A stretch of 64,000 nt of DNA from an uncultured Oscillospiraceae bacterium (GCA_900539855.1 UQDO01000004.1:1-64000), one strand, 5' to 3'; shown: positions 33,352 through 42,435, counted from the first letter of the stretch. Numbers and translations are program-made. Notes: generated from the letters alone by a model not told the origin.

Positions 33352-35757
33352 ATGTCTGAAAATAACATCACTAATATGCCGCTGCTTGCCCTTAGAGGGC
33401 TGGTCATTTACCCGGAAATGATGGTACATTTTGATGTGGTAAGGAAAAAATCCATCGACGCCATAAATGCCGCCATGTCCGCCGACCGCAGCGTTTTCCT
33501 CATTACACAAAAGAATATTTCTGTGGATGATCCTACGAGAAATGATCTCTACGATATCGGCTGCGTTGCAAAGGTGAAAAAAATACTCCGCATGTCGGAT
33601 GATGTTGTGCGCGTTCTTGTTGAAGGCTGTTACAGAGCCGAGCTTGTCGGCATAACCGACACCGATCCGACCTGCCGTGCAGATGTTGAGCGTATTTATG
33701 ATGCGCCTGTCAAGTGCCGCCCTGTTTATAAGGATGCAATGCTGCGCAACGCCAAAGCGGCGTTTGACGCATATGCCGCAGTAGCAGCCAAAATTCCGCC
33801 GGACGTTCTGATGACTGTTGTTGCTGCCAATGATATGGGCAGACTGGCTGATTATGTTGCACATAATATCCCTTTTGATGTTGACGATAAGCAGTATATA
33901 CTCGAACAGCATGACACTTTAAAGCGTCTGAAATCGGTTATTACGCTTTTAAAGCGTGAGCGTGAAATAGCTTCCCTTGACGACGAGATAAATGAAAAGG
34001 TCAGAGTGAACATTGATGATAACCAAAGAGAATATTATCTCCGTGAGCAGATAAAGGTCATCAATGAAGAACTTTACGGTCAGAGCGATTCCGACTCAGA
34101 GTATAAAAAGTATTACGATAAGATTGATGCCTTGAGGGCAGAACCTTATGTAAAGGAACGCCTTTGCGACGAGGTTGACAGGTTGATGAAAATGCCTCAG
34201 GGCTCACATGAGTCGACCGTTGTTCTGAACTATCTTGACACCTGTCTTTCTTTACCCTGGGGTATTTATACCGACAGCAGGATAAATCTGCAAAAGGCAG
34301 CAAAAATACTTGACCGTGAGCATTACGGACTTAAAAAGGTTAAGGAAAGAATACTTGAACTGCTTGCAGTCCATTCGCTTGTACCCGATATAAAGGGTCA
34401 GATAATCTGCCTTGTCGGACCTCCGGGAGTCGGTAAGACCTCTATTGTACGAAGCATTGCCGAGTGCATGGGCAGAAAATATGCAAGGGTGTCGCTCGGA
34501 GGTATAACCGATGAGGCTGAAATACGCGGTCACCGCAAGACATATATCGGTGCTATGCCGGGAAGAATGATCAATGCCGTAAAATCTGCAGGCAGCGCAA
34601 ATCCGGTCATTCTGCTTGATGAGATAGACAAGCTCGGTTCGTCGTTTAAAGGTGATCCGGCGTCTGCTATGCTTGAGATACTTGACAGTGAGCAGAATTC
34701 GACCTTTTACGATCACTACATTGATATGCCGTTTGACCTCAGCCGCGTGCTGTTTATCACTACCGCAAACGATGCAGGAGCGATACCCGGACCGCTGCTT
34801 GACCGTATGGAGCTTATAGAGCTCGGCAGCTACACCCGTGAGGAAAAGTTCCACATTGCCAAGGAACATCTCATTAAAAAACAGCTTGCCGCCTGCGGTC
34901 TTAAAGCAAAGCAGGTCAGATTCACCGATGAGGTTATATATAAGCTTATAGATTCATACACACGCGAAGCAGGTGTCAGACGTCTTGACCGTACCATTGC
35001 TTCCGTTTGCAGAAAGTCCGCAGCGCGTATTGTCACCGGTGATGCTTCGGTAAAATTGAACGACACTGTACTTCGTGAAATGCTCGGTTCCGAAAAGTAT
35101 CGGCCTGAGACAGCACCCGTAAATGACGAGGTAGGCATGGTAAACGGACTTGCATGGACAAGCGTCGGCGGCGTTCTGATGCCCCTTGAGGTCGTCTGCG
35201 TGCCCGGCAGCGGACAACTGTCGCTTACCGGTTCGCTCGGTGATGTTATGAAAGAGTCTGCAAAAGCCGCAGTCACATGCGTCAGAAGCAGGGCGGAGCT
35301 GCTTGGTATCGATAAGGATTTCTATAAAAATCTTGACATCCATATCCATGCTCCAGAAGCTGCCGTCCCGAAGGACGGACCGTCAGCCGGTGTAACAATG
35401 TTTACGGCAATTGTTTCAGCCCTTACCGGCAGTCCGGTGAGGCACGACGTTGCCATGACGGGCGAGATCACCTTACGCGGCAAGGTTATGCCTATAGGCG
35501 GACTCAAAGAGAAAACCATGGCGGCTTACCGTGCCGGCATCAAAAAGGTACTTATTCCAAAGGATAACATACCGGATCTTGATGAGATCGATGAAACCGT
35601 TAAAGACAGTATTATCTTTGTTCCGGTTGAAAGCGTTGACAGCGTGTTGTCTGAGGCGCTTTTGAAGATCAATGTACCTCAGAAAAAGGTACATACCGAT
35701 ACCTTCCAGATACCGGACAAGGCTAAGGACAATGCCGTAATACCGGCAAGACAGTAA
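33352..35757 (+). CDS. lon: ATP-dependent protease Lon
   Basis: 801 aa from ATG 33352 (SD TGGAGA; the open frame extends upstream to 33280 without an SD). N-terminal LON substrate domain (LLALRGLVIYPEMMVHFDV), coiled region, AAA+ module with Walker A GPPGVGKTS and Walker B ILLDEIDK, and C-terminal protease with PKDGPSAGVTMFTA holding the catalytic Ser plus a Lys in GGLKEKTMAAYRAG. Degrades damaged and regulatory proteins. First of lon-engB(ysxC), the conserved Firmicutes pair. Confidence 0.97.
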   Translation: MSENNITNMPLLALRGLVIYPEMMVHFDVVRKKSIDAINAAMSADRSVFLITQKNISVDDPTRNDLYDIGCVAKVKKILRMSDDVVRVLVEGCYRAELVGITDTDPTCRADVERIYDAPVKCRPVYKDAMLRNAKAAFDAYAAVAAKIPPDVLMTVVAANDMGRLADYVAHNIPFDVDDKQYILEQHDTLKRLKSVITLLKREREIASLDDEINEKVRVNIDDNQREYYLREQIKVINEELYGQSDSDSEYKKYYDKIDALRAEPYVKERLCDEVDRLMKMPQGSHESTVVLNYLDTCLSLPWGIYTDSRINLQKAAKILDREHYGLKKVKERILELLAVHSLVPDIKGQIICLVGPPGVGKTSIVRSIAECMGRKYARVSLGGITDEAEIRGHRKTYIGAMPGRMINAVKSAGSANPVILLDEIDKLGSSFKGDPASAMLEILDSEQNSTFYDHYIDMPFDLSRVLFITTANDAGAIPGPLLDRMELIELGSYTREEKFHIAKEHLIKKQLAACGLKAKQVRFTDEVIYKLIDSYTREAGVRRLDRTIASVCRKSAARIVTGDASVKLNDTVLREMLGSEKYRPETAPVNDEVGMVNGLAWTSVGGVLMPLEVVCVPGSGQLSLTGSLGDVMKESAKAAVTCVRSRAELLGIDKDFYKNLDIHIHAPEAAVPKDGPSAGVTMFTAIVSALTGSPVRHDVAMTGEITLRGKVMPIGGLKEKTMAAYRAGIKKVLIPKDNIPDLDEIDETVKDSIIFVPVESVDSVLSEALLKINVPQKKVHTDTFQIPDKAKDNAVIPARQ

Positions 35758-35768
35758 CGGAGTTGTTT

Positions 35769-36362
35769 ATGAATTACAATAATGCGGCTTTTGAAACATC
35801 GTGCGGAACGTCGGCTCATCTGATACCGTGTGATTTGCCCGAGGTCTGCTTTTCCGGTCATTCAAACGTCGGAAAGTCATCTCTTATAAACAGAATATTG
35901 GGCAGAAAATCCATAGCAAGGGTCAGTAATAAGCCGGGCAAGACAGTCACGGTCAATTTCTTTAAATGTGAAAATATAAGACTTGCCGATCTTCCGGGTT
36001 ACGGCTTTGCAAAGGTATCAAAGGCCGAAAAGCTGCGTTGGTCGGAACTTATGCATGGGTATTTTTCCTCGTCCCGTGATATAAGACTTGTTTTTCAGCT
36101 TATTGATGCAAGACACAAGCCGACTGCCGATGACATTAATATGCTGCGTTTTCTTTGCGACAACGGTATACCTTTTGTCGTTGTACTCACAAAGTGCGAT
36201 AAGCTCAATAAATCGGAGCGGTCCCATAATTTCGAAATGCTCAAAAATGAGATGAGCTTTGTGGGAGATGTTCCGTTTGTGCCGTTTTCAGCGACAACGG
36301 GTGAGGGAAACGAAACATTGAGAGAACTGCTTGAAGCAGCGTGTAATAAAGGGGAATTATGA
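35769..36362 (+). CDS. engB: Ribosome biogenesis GTPase EngB (YsxC)
   Basis: 197 aa from ATG 35769 (CGGAG 7-8 nt upstream). G1 GHSNVGKSSLIN, G3 DLPGYGFAKV, G4 TKCDK and G5 FSATTG are intact, typical for EngB in 50S assembly. Directly after lon and overlapping lysA by 4 nt. Confidence 0.97.
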   Translation: MNYNNAAFETSCGTSAHLIPCDLPEVCFSGHSNVGKSSLINRILGRKSIARVSNKPGKTVTVNFFKCENIRLADLPGYGFAKVSKAEKLRWSELMHGYFSSSRDIRLVFQLIDARHKPTADDINMLRFLCDNGIPFVVVLTKCDKLNKSERSHNFEMLKNEMSFVGDVPFVPFSATTGEGNETLRELLEAACNKGEL

Positions 36363-37657
36363 TGGTCAGCGAATCTTTGGGACTGAATGAAAAGGGACAC
36401 CTTACCTGCGGCGGCGCGGATTGCGTCGAGCTTGCAGCTAAGTACGGCACTCCGCTTTATGTTTTTGATGAAGCGCTTATAAGAAAAACAATGCGTGAGT
36501 TCAAAAGCTCAATAGAGGATTATTACGACGGAAACGGCAGAGTGCTTTATGCAAGCAAGGCCTTTTCCTGCAAGGAAATGTACAGAATAGCCGCATCCGA
36601 GGGAATCGGTGCTGATGTCGTATCTGCAGGTGAGATATATACTGCACTGTCGGCTGGCTTCCCGGCGGCGGATATGTTTTTTCACGGTAACAATAAAACG
36701 CCTGATGAGATAAAATATGCGATTTCGAACGGTGTCGGCAGAATAGTCGTTGACAACATGACCGAGCTTGAAAATATTGAGTACATTGCCAAGGACCTCA
36801 ATGTTACGGTAAAGGTTATACTGCGTATAAAACCGGGAATTGACGCACACACGCATAATTATATCAGAACCGGTCAGATTGACTCAAAATTCGGTTTCGC
36901 CCTTGAAAACGGCGAGGCAATGGAGGCTGCTATAAAGGCGTCTGGTTACGGTAATCTTGAACTTATGGGCTTTCACTGTCATATAGGCTCGCAGATATTT
37001 ACTGTTGATCCCTTCCGGGGAGCGGCAGATGTTATGATAGGATTTATGGCTGATTTCAGAGACAAGACCGGCATCGTCGTGCCGGAGCTTAATCTCGGCG
37101 GCGGCTTCGGGGTTAAATATCTTGAAACCGACGGTCAGCTTCCGTTCGGATCGTTTTTAAAACAGGTGTCGGTCGAACTCAAAGCCAAAGCAGGGTCGTT
37201 GGGTTATCCCGTACCAAGGATATATATTGAGCCCGGACGTGCGATAGTAGGTCCTGCCGGTATTACTCTTTACACCGTTGGAGCGGTTAAATCCATAAAA
37301 GATGTCAGGACATATGTGTCCATCGACGGCGGTATGACAGATAATCCGAGATATGCGCTTTACCAGTCCGATTATGATATAATAATCGCCAATAAAGCCG
37401 ACAGACCGAAAGATTTTATTGCTACCGTTGCCGGTAAATGCTGTGAAAGCGGCGATCTCATACAGGAGCATGCGCCTATGCAGCGCCCTGAGGTGGGTGA
37501 TATACTTGCCGTCATGACAACCGGTGCATATAATTACTCCATGGCAAGCAATTATAACCGCATACCAAGACCGGCGGCGGTCATGGTAAACAACGGTGCC
37601 GACCGCTTGATAATCAAACGCGAAACGTTTGAGGATCTTGTTAAAAACGATATATAA
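36359..37657 (+). CDS. lysA: Diaminopimelate decarboxylase
   Basis: 432 aa. PLP fold-type III barrel with Lys in YASKAFSC, HCHIGSQI, glycine-rich LGGGFGVKY, EPGRAIVG, and the C-terminal active-site segment CCESGD and GAYNYSMASNYN. Last step of lysine synthesis. Start either of two adjacent ATGs (36359/36362), coupled to engB. Confidence 0.96.
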   Translation: MMVSESLGLNEKGHLTCGGADCVELAAKYGTPLYVFDEALIRKTMREFKSSIEDYYDGNGRVLYASKAFSCKEMYRIAASEGIGADVVSAGEIYTALSAGFPAADMFFHGNNKTPDEIKYAISNGVGRIVVDNMTELENIEYIAKDLNVTVKVILRIKPGIDAHTHNYIRTGQIDSKFGFALENGEAMEAAIKASGYGNLELMGFHCHIGSQIFTVDPFRGAADVMIGFMADFRDKTGIVVPELNLGGGFGVKYLETDGQLPFGSFLKQVSVELKAKAGSLGYPVPRIYIEPGRAIVGPAGITLYTVGAVKSIKDVRTYVSIDGGMTDNPRYALYQSDYDIIIANKADRPKDFIATVAGKCCESGDLIQEHAPMQRPEVGDILAVMTTGAYNYSMASNYNRIPRPAAVMVNNGADRLIIKRETFEDLVKNDI

Positions 37658-37692
37658 AAAATATCCGGTGCATGAGCATCGGATATTTTTTT
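37657..37692. terminator. Bidirectional terminator between lysA and ogg
   Basis: 15-bp stem AAAAATATCCGGTGC / GCATCGGATATTTTT (one wobble), loop ATGA, T-runs on both strands. Confidence 0.9.
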
Positions 37693-37694
37693 AT

Positions 37695-38549
37695 TTAAAA
37701 TTTTCCGTTTTCATCTCTGATATAATTGAATATATATTGCTGGGCTATGCCGGCGTACGGCAGCGCACACTCGGGTAATTCGCCGCCGAAATATTCTGTG
37801 AGTGCTCTCTTTATCCAGACATCCTTCGGCAAAACATCAAGGTGCGAATATCCGAAAAGCAATGTACAATCGGCGACCTTTGCACCGACGCCGGTTATCT
37901 TCATAAGCTCTTTTCTTGCCGTATCATTGTCTGAATTGGCTATCAGCTCGGTATTTATCGTGCCGTCTGTGACCTTCTTTGCCGCATCGATTATGTACCG
38001 TGCCCGAAAGCCGCTTCTGAGCGGTGCAAGATCGTCCGGTGTCAGACATGCCAGCTTTTGGGGCGCCGGAAATGCAAAGCCGCCGTCTACCGGTTCGCCG
38101 AACTGCTCGCACAGCCTGCCGATAATGCCTTTTATACGCGGAATATTATTGTTTTGCGATATTATAAAAGAGCAAAGCGTCTCCCACTTATCCTGTCTTA
38201 AAATTCTGATACCGCTGTTTTTGTGGGCTGCGGCGCTTAGGATCTTATCCGGATCCATCGATGATACAATGACACTGTAATCCCGGTCTATATCAAAATA
38301 ATTACGCCATTTTTCCTCGTATTCCGAAAGGTCGGTATCGAAAAGAATGATCTTGTTATCGGCATGTCCTATCTTAATATATCTGCCGAGGGCAATTCCG
38401 CTCCAGCACCCGTCGGGCAGGGGGGACCATCTGAATGCCTGACCGCAGTCGAGCGTTTGGCGAAGATCGAAATTGTCTACGCCGCTTATTATTGTATTTC
38501 CGTTTTTAAATTCGGCGAACGGTTTGTACTCGTGCATCTTCATCACCAC
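37695..38549 (-). CDS. ogg: OGG1-type 8-oxoguanine DNA glycosylase/AP lyase
   Basis: 284 aa. N-terminal OGG domain (FDLRQTLDCGQAFRW, GIALGRYIKI), then HhH-GPD: KWETLCSFIISQNNNIPRIK, the hairpin ITGVGAKVADCTLLFG with the catalytic Lys after GA, and LPKDVWIKRAL with the catalytic Asp. Excises 8-oxoG opposite C. Monocistronic. ATG/GTG choice within the first five codons is open (38549, 38543 or 38537). Confidence 0.93.
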   Translation of the reverse strand: MVMKMHEYKPFAEFKNGNTIISGVDNFDLRQTLDCGQAFRWSPLPDGCWSGIALGRYIKIGHADNKIILFDTDLSEYEEKWRNYFDIDRDYSVIVSSMDPDKILSAAAHKNSGIRILRQDKWETLCSFIISQNNNIPRIKGIIGRLCEQFGEPVDGGFAFPAPQKLACLTPDDLAPLRSGFRARYIIDAAKKVTDGTINTELIANSDNDTARKELMKITGVGAKVADCTLLFGYSHLDVLPKDVWIKRALTEYFGGELPECALPYAGIAQQYIFNYIRDENGKF

Positions 38550-38835
38550 TTTATTATTGATATTTTATCAAATAATGATACATAATTCAACATATAAAAA
38601 CAAATTGCGACATTTTTACAATTTGTAAGGTTACATAAATCGCTTAATTATGGAAATCTGAGCTTGCAAACGGCTTGTACGCGCAACTTTTCCGCTCATT
38701 CCACATAGTTATCCACATAAATTATGTAAACCGATAATTACAAAACGTATTATTTTAAAAAAATTACTTGACAAATCTGTATAGAAATAAAAATGAATGA
38801 TAACAATTATATATCGCCAAAGGAGGTCCGGTTAC
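38550..38835. other. AT-rich intergenic region with a consensus DnaA box and a possible promoter
   Basis: No gene. TTATCCACA (perfect DnaA-box consensus) at 38709-38717, a lone site. TTGACA at about 38768 with a poor TAAAAA at -10 distance may drive the plus-strand gene at 38836. Confidence 0.4.
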
Positions 38836-39129
38836 ATGATAAGAGGAATAAACAAACGTATAATTGAAGTAAACGATACGGGAAGCGAGCTGTTTGAAAA
38901 AGCACTTCTATTTGTCAGGTCAGACAGCAGGAGCGACGATGAGGGACTCAAGAAAGAGGCTGAAAAAATTGTTGCCGCTTATGTGACGCCTGATGATGCA
39001 AACGCATATAAACCGGGTTATTTAAGGTACACCGAAAGCAAACGGAAATTCAAAGCCATAGCATTTTTTGTGTTGAGCGTTGTCATAGCGGCAGCTGCGG
39101 TGACCGGCTTGTATCTGTATTTTAAATAA
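38836..39129 (+). CDS. Small C-terminally anchored membrane protein, unknown function
   Basis: 97 aa from ATG 38836 behind an excellent SD (AAAGGAGGTC); the upstream open frame is non-coding. Not recognised. The N-terminal 70 residues are soluble, charged and helical (NKRIIEVNDTGSELFEKALLF, EGLKKEAEKIV). Residues about 76-96 are a single hydrophobic span followed by FK, a tail-anchor topology with the bulk in the cytoplasm. Precedes the sortase island but has a separate promoter and an inverted repeat after its stop. Confidence 0.75.
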   Translation: MIRGINKRIIEVNDTGSELFEKALLFVRSDSRSDDEGLKKEAEKIVAAYVTPDDANAYKPGYLRYTESKRKFKAIAFFVLSVVIAAAAVTGLYLYFK

Positions 39130-39196
39130 ACTAAAATTAAATATTATGGTAATGTAACATATAAGATGCCGATTATCAAACAATTTTAGTTTATTT
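39124..39196. repeat. Inverted repeat sharing its core with the 6618-6742 element
   Basis: Perfect 15-bp arms, AAATAAACTAAAATT at 39124-39138 (overlapping the upstream stop codon) and complement at 39182-39196, 43 bp apart. The right arm is followed by T-rich sequence. It contains the same TTTTAGTTTAT core as the terminal repeats at 6618-6742 but in the opposite orientation. Could be a terminator-like stem or a small repeat. Confidence 0.55.
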
Positions 39197-39221
39197 TATT
39201 ACAGTAAAATCATTTTTGGTA

Positions 39222-39249
39222 TTGACATCTGAGTAAATAATGGTATAAT
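39222..39249 (+). promoter_or_regulatory. Sigma-A promoter of the sortase operon
   Basis: TTGACA, 16 nt, TATAAT, 36 bp before the ATG at 39286. Near-perfect consensus, suggesting strong expression. Confidence 0.85.
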
Positions 39250-39285
39250 ATCTTGTGTAAGCAATCAAATACAGGAGGAATAATC

Positions 39286-39909
39286 ATGAAAAAAATTATT
39301 GCTATTTTGGTCGCGGTTCTTACCATATGTGCATGTGCATTTTCTGCGAGTGCCGCTACCGGTATTTCTGCCGATGAAAAGAAAATTATTAATGCTCTTT
39401 CTCAGAAGATTACCATGGCCAGTGGTAAAGTTGTCGCTCTCCCTGATAAATACATCAACCAGGCTGAAGATTACCTCACCAAGGCTGAACTTACCAGTGA
39501 TCAGATCACTTCCATCCTCGGATACATCAAGAACGCTCAGAATGCTGTCAAGGCTTCCAAGGCTCAGAGCCTCAGTGTAGCTGAAGAGAACGTCAAGAAG
39601 GAAGTTGTTAAGGAAGCACAGGCTGCCGCTGCTGTTATAAATGCAACGCTTTCTGTTTCTTCTACTCCTGTTACTGATAATAAGGGTCAGGTAACCGCAA
39701 ACTATACTGTATCGCTTGTGTTCAACGAGAATTCCAATGTTGAAGGTTACACCTCGGGAACAAAGATCACCCTTGACACTAAGGACAGTGAGATTGTTCA
39801 GACAGGTGCTGAGGGCAGCGTGATGGCTGTTGTTATAGGCAGTGTTGTTGTTCTTGCAGCTGCTGCATATGTAGTTGTTGTTTCTGGCAAGAAGGTATTT
39901 TCTAAGTAA
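39286..39909 (+). CDS. Secreted helical surface protein with atypical C-terminal sorting signal; likely sortase substrate
   Basis: 207 aa from ATG 39286 (SD CAGGAGG). Signal peptide: KK, hydrophobic IIAILVAVLTICACAF, cleavage near ASA-ATG. The mature part is helical (residues 30-115) then a beta-rich segment (TLSVSSTP, TANYTVSLVFN). The C terminus has EIVQTG at 169-174, a hydrophobic span at about 178-200 and the basic tail KKVFSK, the architecture of a cell-wall sorting signal with QTG in place of LPxTG. The next gene, 9 nt away, is a sortase, so this is its probable dedicated substrate (inference). No LPxTG, repeat or enzyme domain is seen. Confidence 0.7.
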   Translation: MKKIIAILVAVLTICACAFSASAATGISADEKKIINALSQKITMASGKVVALPDKYINQAEDYLTKAELTSDQITSILGYIKNAQNAVKASKAQSLSVAEENVKKEVVKEAQAAAAVINATLSVSSTPVTDNKGQVTANYTVSLVFNENSNVEGYTSGTKITLDTKDSEIVQTGAEGSVMAVVIGSVVVLAAAAYVVVVSGKKVFSK

Positions 39910-39918
39910 TCCAGAAAA

Positions 39919-40638
39919 ATGAAAAACAGAACTTATAAAAAAAGCGCTGTTTTAAAGAGATTAACGGCTTTCTTAGGATTGCCGTTAATCTTTGTTTTTA
40001 TAGCGTATTTTACTGTGTATTTGATCGCAAATCCTATTGTTGCTCCCGCAGCTTCGCTTTTGTCGATGCTTGTCGGTGATACTGTACCGAGTTTTGACTC
40101 AGACAATAATTCAAACGAAAATGTTGATTTTGTTGAAATCGGGACAAAGCAGGAAGAAACAATTCCGATCGACAGCATCAATTTCCCGAAGGTGGGAGAC
40201 AAATATGCACACATTACGATTCCGGGTACCGGTGTTGACTGTGATGTATATTACGGTGACTCAAATCCGGTGCTGAAAAAAGGTCCCGGTCAGTATGAAT
40301 GGAGCAAGCTGCCTGGGTTTGGAAGTACCACGCTTGTTGCTGCACATGTAACAACGCATTTTAAGGGTCTGCAGTATGTTAATATCGGAGACACTATATA
40401 TTATACAACCTCTTACGGTGCATATGAATATAAGGTGACCGATATATTGGTTGTAAAAGCCGCTGAGGCGAAGGCAGCTTATGACCTGAGGGCAGAATAC
40501 GATAATTTAGTGCTTTATACATGTTACCCCTTCTATTCTGTTGCTTTTAGATCACAACGCTTCTTTGTCTGCGCCGAATTGGTTTCGGGACCCCGTGTTA
40601 ATATTTATCAGACCGACAGTGCGGAGGGTGCGCAATGA
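39919..40638 (+). CDS. Sortase (class D-like transpeptidase)
   Basis: 239 aa. N-terminal membrane anchor (FLGLPLIFVFIAYFTVYLIA, about 18-37), a linker, then the sortase beta barrel (AHITIPGTGVDCDVYYGD, GSTTLVAAHVTTH with His143, LVLYTCYPF with catalytic Cys202, RSQRFFV with Arg214). The TLxTC motif is relaxed to VLYTC. Joins a sorting-signal protein to a cell-wall amine. Co-transcribed with its presumed substrate upstream and overlapping the membrane protein downstream by 4 nt. Confidence 0.9.
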   Translation: MKNRTYKKSAVLKRLTAFLGLPLIFVFIAYFTVYLIANPIVAPAASLLSMLVGDTVPSFDSDNNSNENVDFVEIGTKQEETIPIDSINFPKVGDKYAHITIPGTGVDCDVYYGDSNPVLKKGPGQYEWSKLPGFGSTTLVAAHVTTHFKGLQYVNIGDTIYYTTSYGAYEYKVTDILVVKAAEAKAAYDLRAEYDNLVLYTCYPFYSVAFRSQRFFVCAELVSGPRVNIYQTDSAEGAQ

Positions 40639-41489
40639 ATATAGTTGAAAAAATTGCTGCCGCTTTGCTTTCTTTTTTGATAGCGCTCGCAAGCTTTGTC
40701 GCAATTTTGTCATTGGTTTTCAGCAAAACTGTCTGCGACCCTGCGTTTATGGAGGATGTCCTTTCGAAAAATCATTATTATGATTCGATATTTGAGGAGT
40801 ATTGCGAGTCGGTTGAAAGTCTTGCGATTCCTGCAGGAATTGACGAGGGCGTGTTCTCCGGCGTTGTTAAAAAGCAGGAATTCTGCGAGTATATCAACAA
40901 AATACTTTATGCCGCTTATAACGACCAGACCGGTTATGCCGGAGATGTATTTAATTATGACGGCGTTTACAGCAGATTTTACTCCTCAATGACCGAATTT
41001 GCTGAGGGCAAAGGCATAGCAGTTACAGACGAATTGACCGAGGGACTGGATAATGTTGCAACACTTTGTGCATCGACCTGCAGAACATACTGTACTCTGC
41101 CGTTTATAGATACTATCGGCGGATATGCCACAGAATTCAGCCGTTATTTTAATTTGTCTGCTGTATTGGCGTCTGTTTTTGCGCTGTTTTTGATAATTTT
41201 GCTTTGCATCTCAAAAAAATGGCGGAGCATTGCATTGCTGCTTGCTTCAATAGCCGCTATGACCGACGGTCTGATGCTCACAGCAGCTCCGGCTGCTATA
41301 CTTATATCAGAAAAGATCAGATATTTACAGATAGAATTAAAATCGCTGTACCTTTTTGCTGTCGGATATTCCGAGGAACTGCTGCTGCGTATTCTTATTT
41401 CGGGTTTGGTGCTGATTGCCTTTGCCGCTGCACTGTTTGTAATTTACAATGTCGTTCTTTATAAGCATCGGGGAATAAAAACACAATGA
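40635..41489 (+). CDS. Sortase-operon integral membrane protein, unknown function
   Basis: 284 aa. Membrane spans at about 8-30, 172-192, 198-222 and 250-275. Between the first and second is a 140-residue extracytoplasmic domain, helical, with several cysteines (VCDP, YCES, EFCEY, LCASTCRTYC). Not recognised. ATGA overlaps with both the sortase and the SDR gene place it firmly in the operon, so an accessory role in surface assembly is plausible. Confidence 0.7.
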   Translation: MNIVEKIAAALLSFLIALASFVAILSLVFSKTVCDPAFMEDVLSKNHYYDSIFEEYCESVESLAIPAGIDEGVFSGVVKKQEFCEYINKILYAAYNDQTGYAGDVFNYDGVYSRFYSSMTEFAEGKGIAVTDELTEGLDNVATLCASTCRTYCTLPFIDTIGGYATEFSRYFNLSAVLASVFALFLIILLCISKKWRSIALLLASIAAMTDGLMLTAAPAAILISEKIRYLQIELKSLYLFAVGYSEELLLRILISGLVLIAFAAALFVIYNVVLYKHRGIKTQ

Positions 41490-42277
41490 AAAAGATATGC
41501 GTTATAACCGGAGGTACGTCCGGCATAGGTAAAGCGACGGCACGGTATATATCGGAAAAGAATTATAAAGTTTATGAAATATCGAGACATGCTCCGCAAA
41601 GTAATGAGTGCGAGCATGTTACGGCTGATGTGACCGATGCGGTTGCTGTAAAACAAGCTGTGGACCTGATCGTGTCACGCGAAGGTCGTATTGATCTGCT
41701 TGTAAACAGCGCCGGTTTCGGAATTTCAGGCGCTGCCGAATTCACTAATATTAAAGACGCGAAAAGTCAGTTTGATGTAAACTTTTTTGGTATTTTTAAT
41801 ATGTGTAAAGCGGTAATCCCTGTAATGAGAGGGAAGGGTGCCGGCAGAATAATCAACATCGGATCGGTCGCGGGCGTCGTACCGATACCTTTTCAGAGCT
41901 TTTATTCGGCATCAAAGGCTGCCATATTGTCGTTCTCGATGTCGCTGGCAAATGAACTGCGTCCGTTCGGGATAACGGTGATATGTATTCAGCCCGGAGA
42001 CATTAAAACCGGTTTTACCTCGGCGAGGGTCAAAACAGCAGACGGTGACGATGTTTATGATGGCAGAATATCACGCTCTGTATCGAAAATGGAGTATGAT
42101 GAGCAGACGGGTATGCCGCCTGAAGCTGCCGGTAAATTTATAGCTAAGGCTGCGATCGGCAGCTCAAAGCGTCCGGTAAGAACTATAGGCTTCAGCTATA
42201 AAGTTGTTTGTTTCCTTGCTAAAATTCTGCCATTAGGGCTTATGAACAAAATAATCGGAAAATTATACGCTGATTGA
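41486..42277 (+). CDS. Short-chain dehydrogenase/reductase (SDR)
   Basis: 263 aa, classical SDR: TGGTSGIGKATA (cofactor), LLVNSAGFG, Ser in NIGSVAG, and YSASK with catalytic Tyr and Lys. NAD(P)-dependent oxidoreductase on an alcohol, sugar or lipid ketone; the substrate is unknown. Overlaps the preceding membrane-protein gene by 4 nt, so it is co-translated with the surface operon. Confidence 0.92.
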   Translation: MKKICVITGGTSGIGKATARYISEKNYKVYEISRHAPQSNECEHVTADVTDAVAVKQAVDLIVSREGRIDLLVNSAGFGISGAAEFTNIKDAKSQFDVNFFGIFNMCKAVIPVMRGKGAGRIINIGSVAGVVPIPFQSFYSASKAAILSFSMSLANELRPFGITVICIQPGDIKTGFTSARVKTADGDDVYDGRISRSVSKMEYDEQTGMPPEAAGKFIAKAAIGSSKRPVRTIGFSYKVVCFLAKILPLGLMNKIIGKLYAD

Positions 42278-42283
42278 TTTTAG

Positions 42284-42323
42284 GGGCTTCCGTGAATTTG
42301 CCATTTACGGAGCCTTATTTTTA
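42284..42323 (+). terminator. Terminator after the SDR gene
   Basis: Imperfect stem GGCTTCCGTGAAT / ATTTACGGAGCC with one bulge, followed by TTATTTTT. Confidence 0.7.
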
Positions 42324-42353
42324 TAAAATTTCAAGAAAAAATGCAACTAAATC

Positions 42354-42382
42354 TTGAATTATCATGAAATTTGTTGTACTAT
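42354..42382 (+). promoter_or_regulatory. Sigma-A promoter of the nusB-recN cluster
   Basis: TTGAAT, 17 nt, TACTAT, 53 bp before nusB. Confidence 0.6.
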
Positions 42383-42435
42383 ATAAGATGAATAAAAATA
42401 CAAACTGTTGAATATGAAATTTTGGTAGGTGCGGT

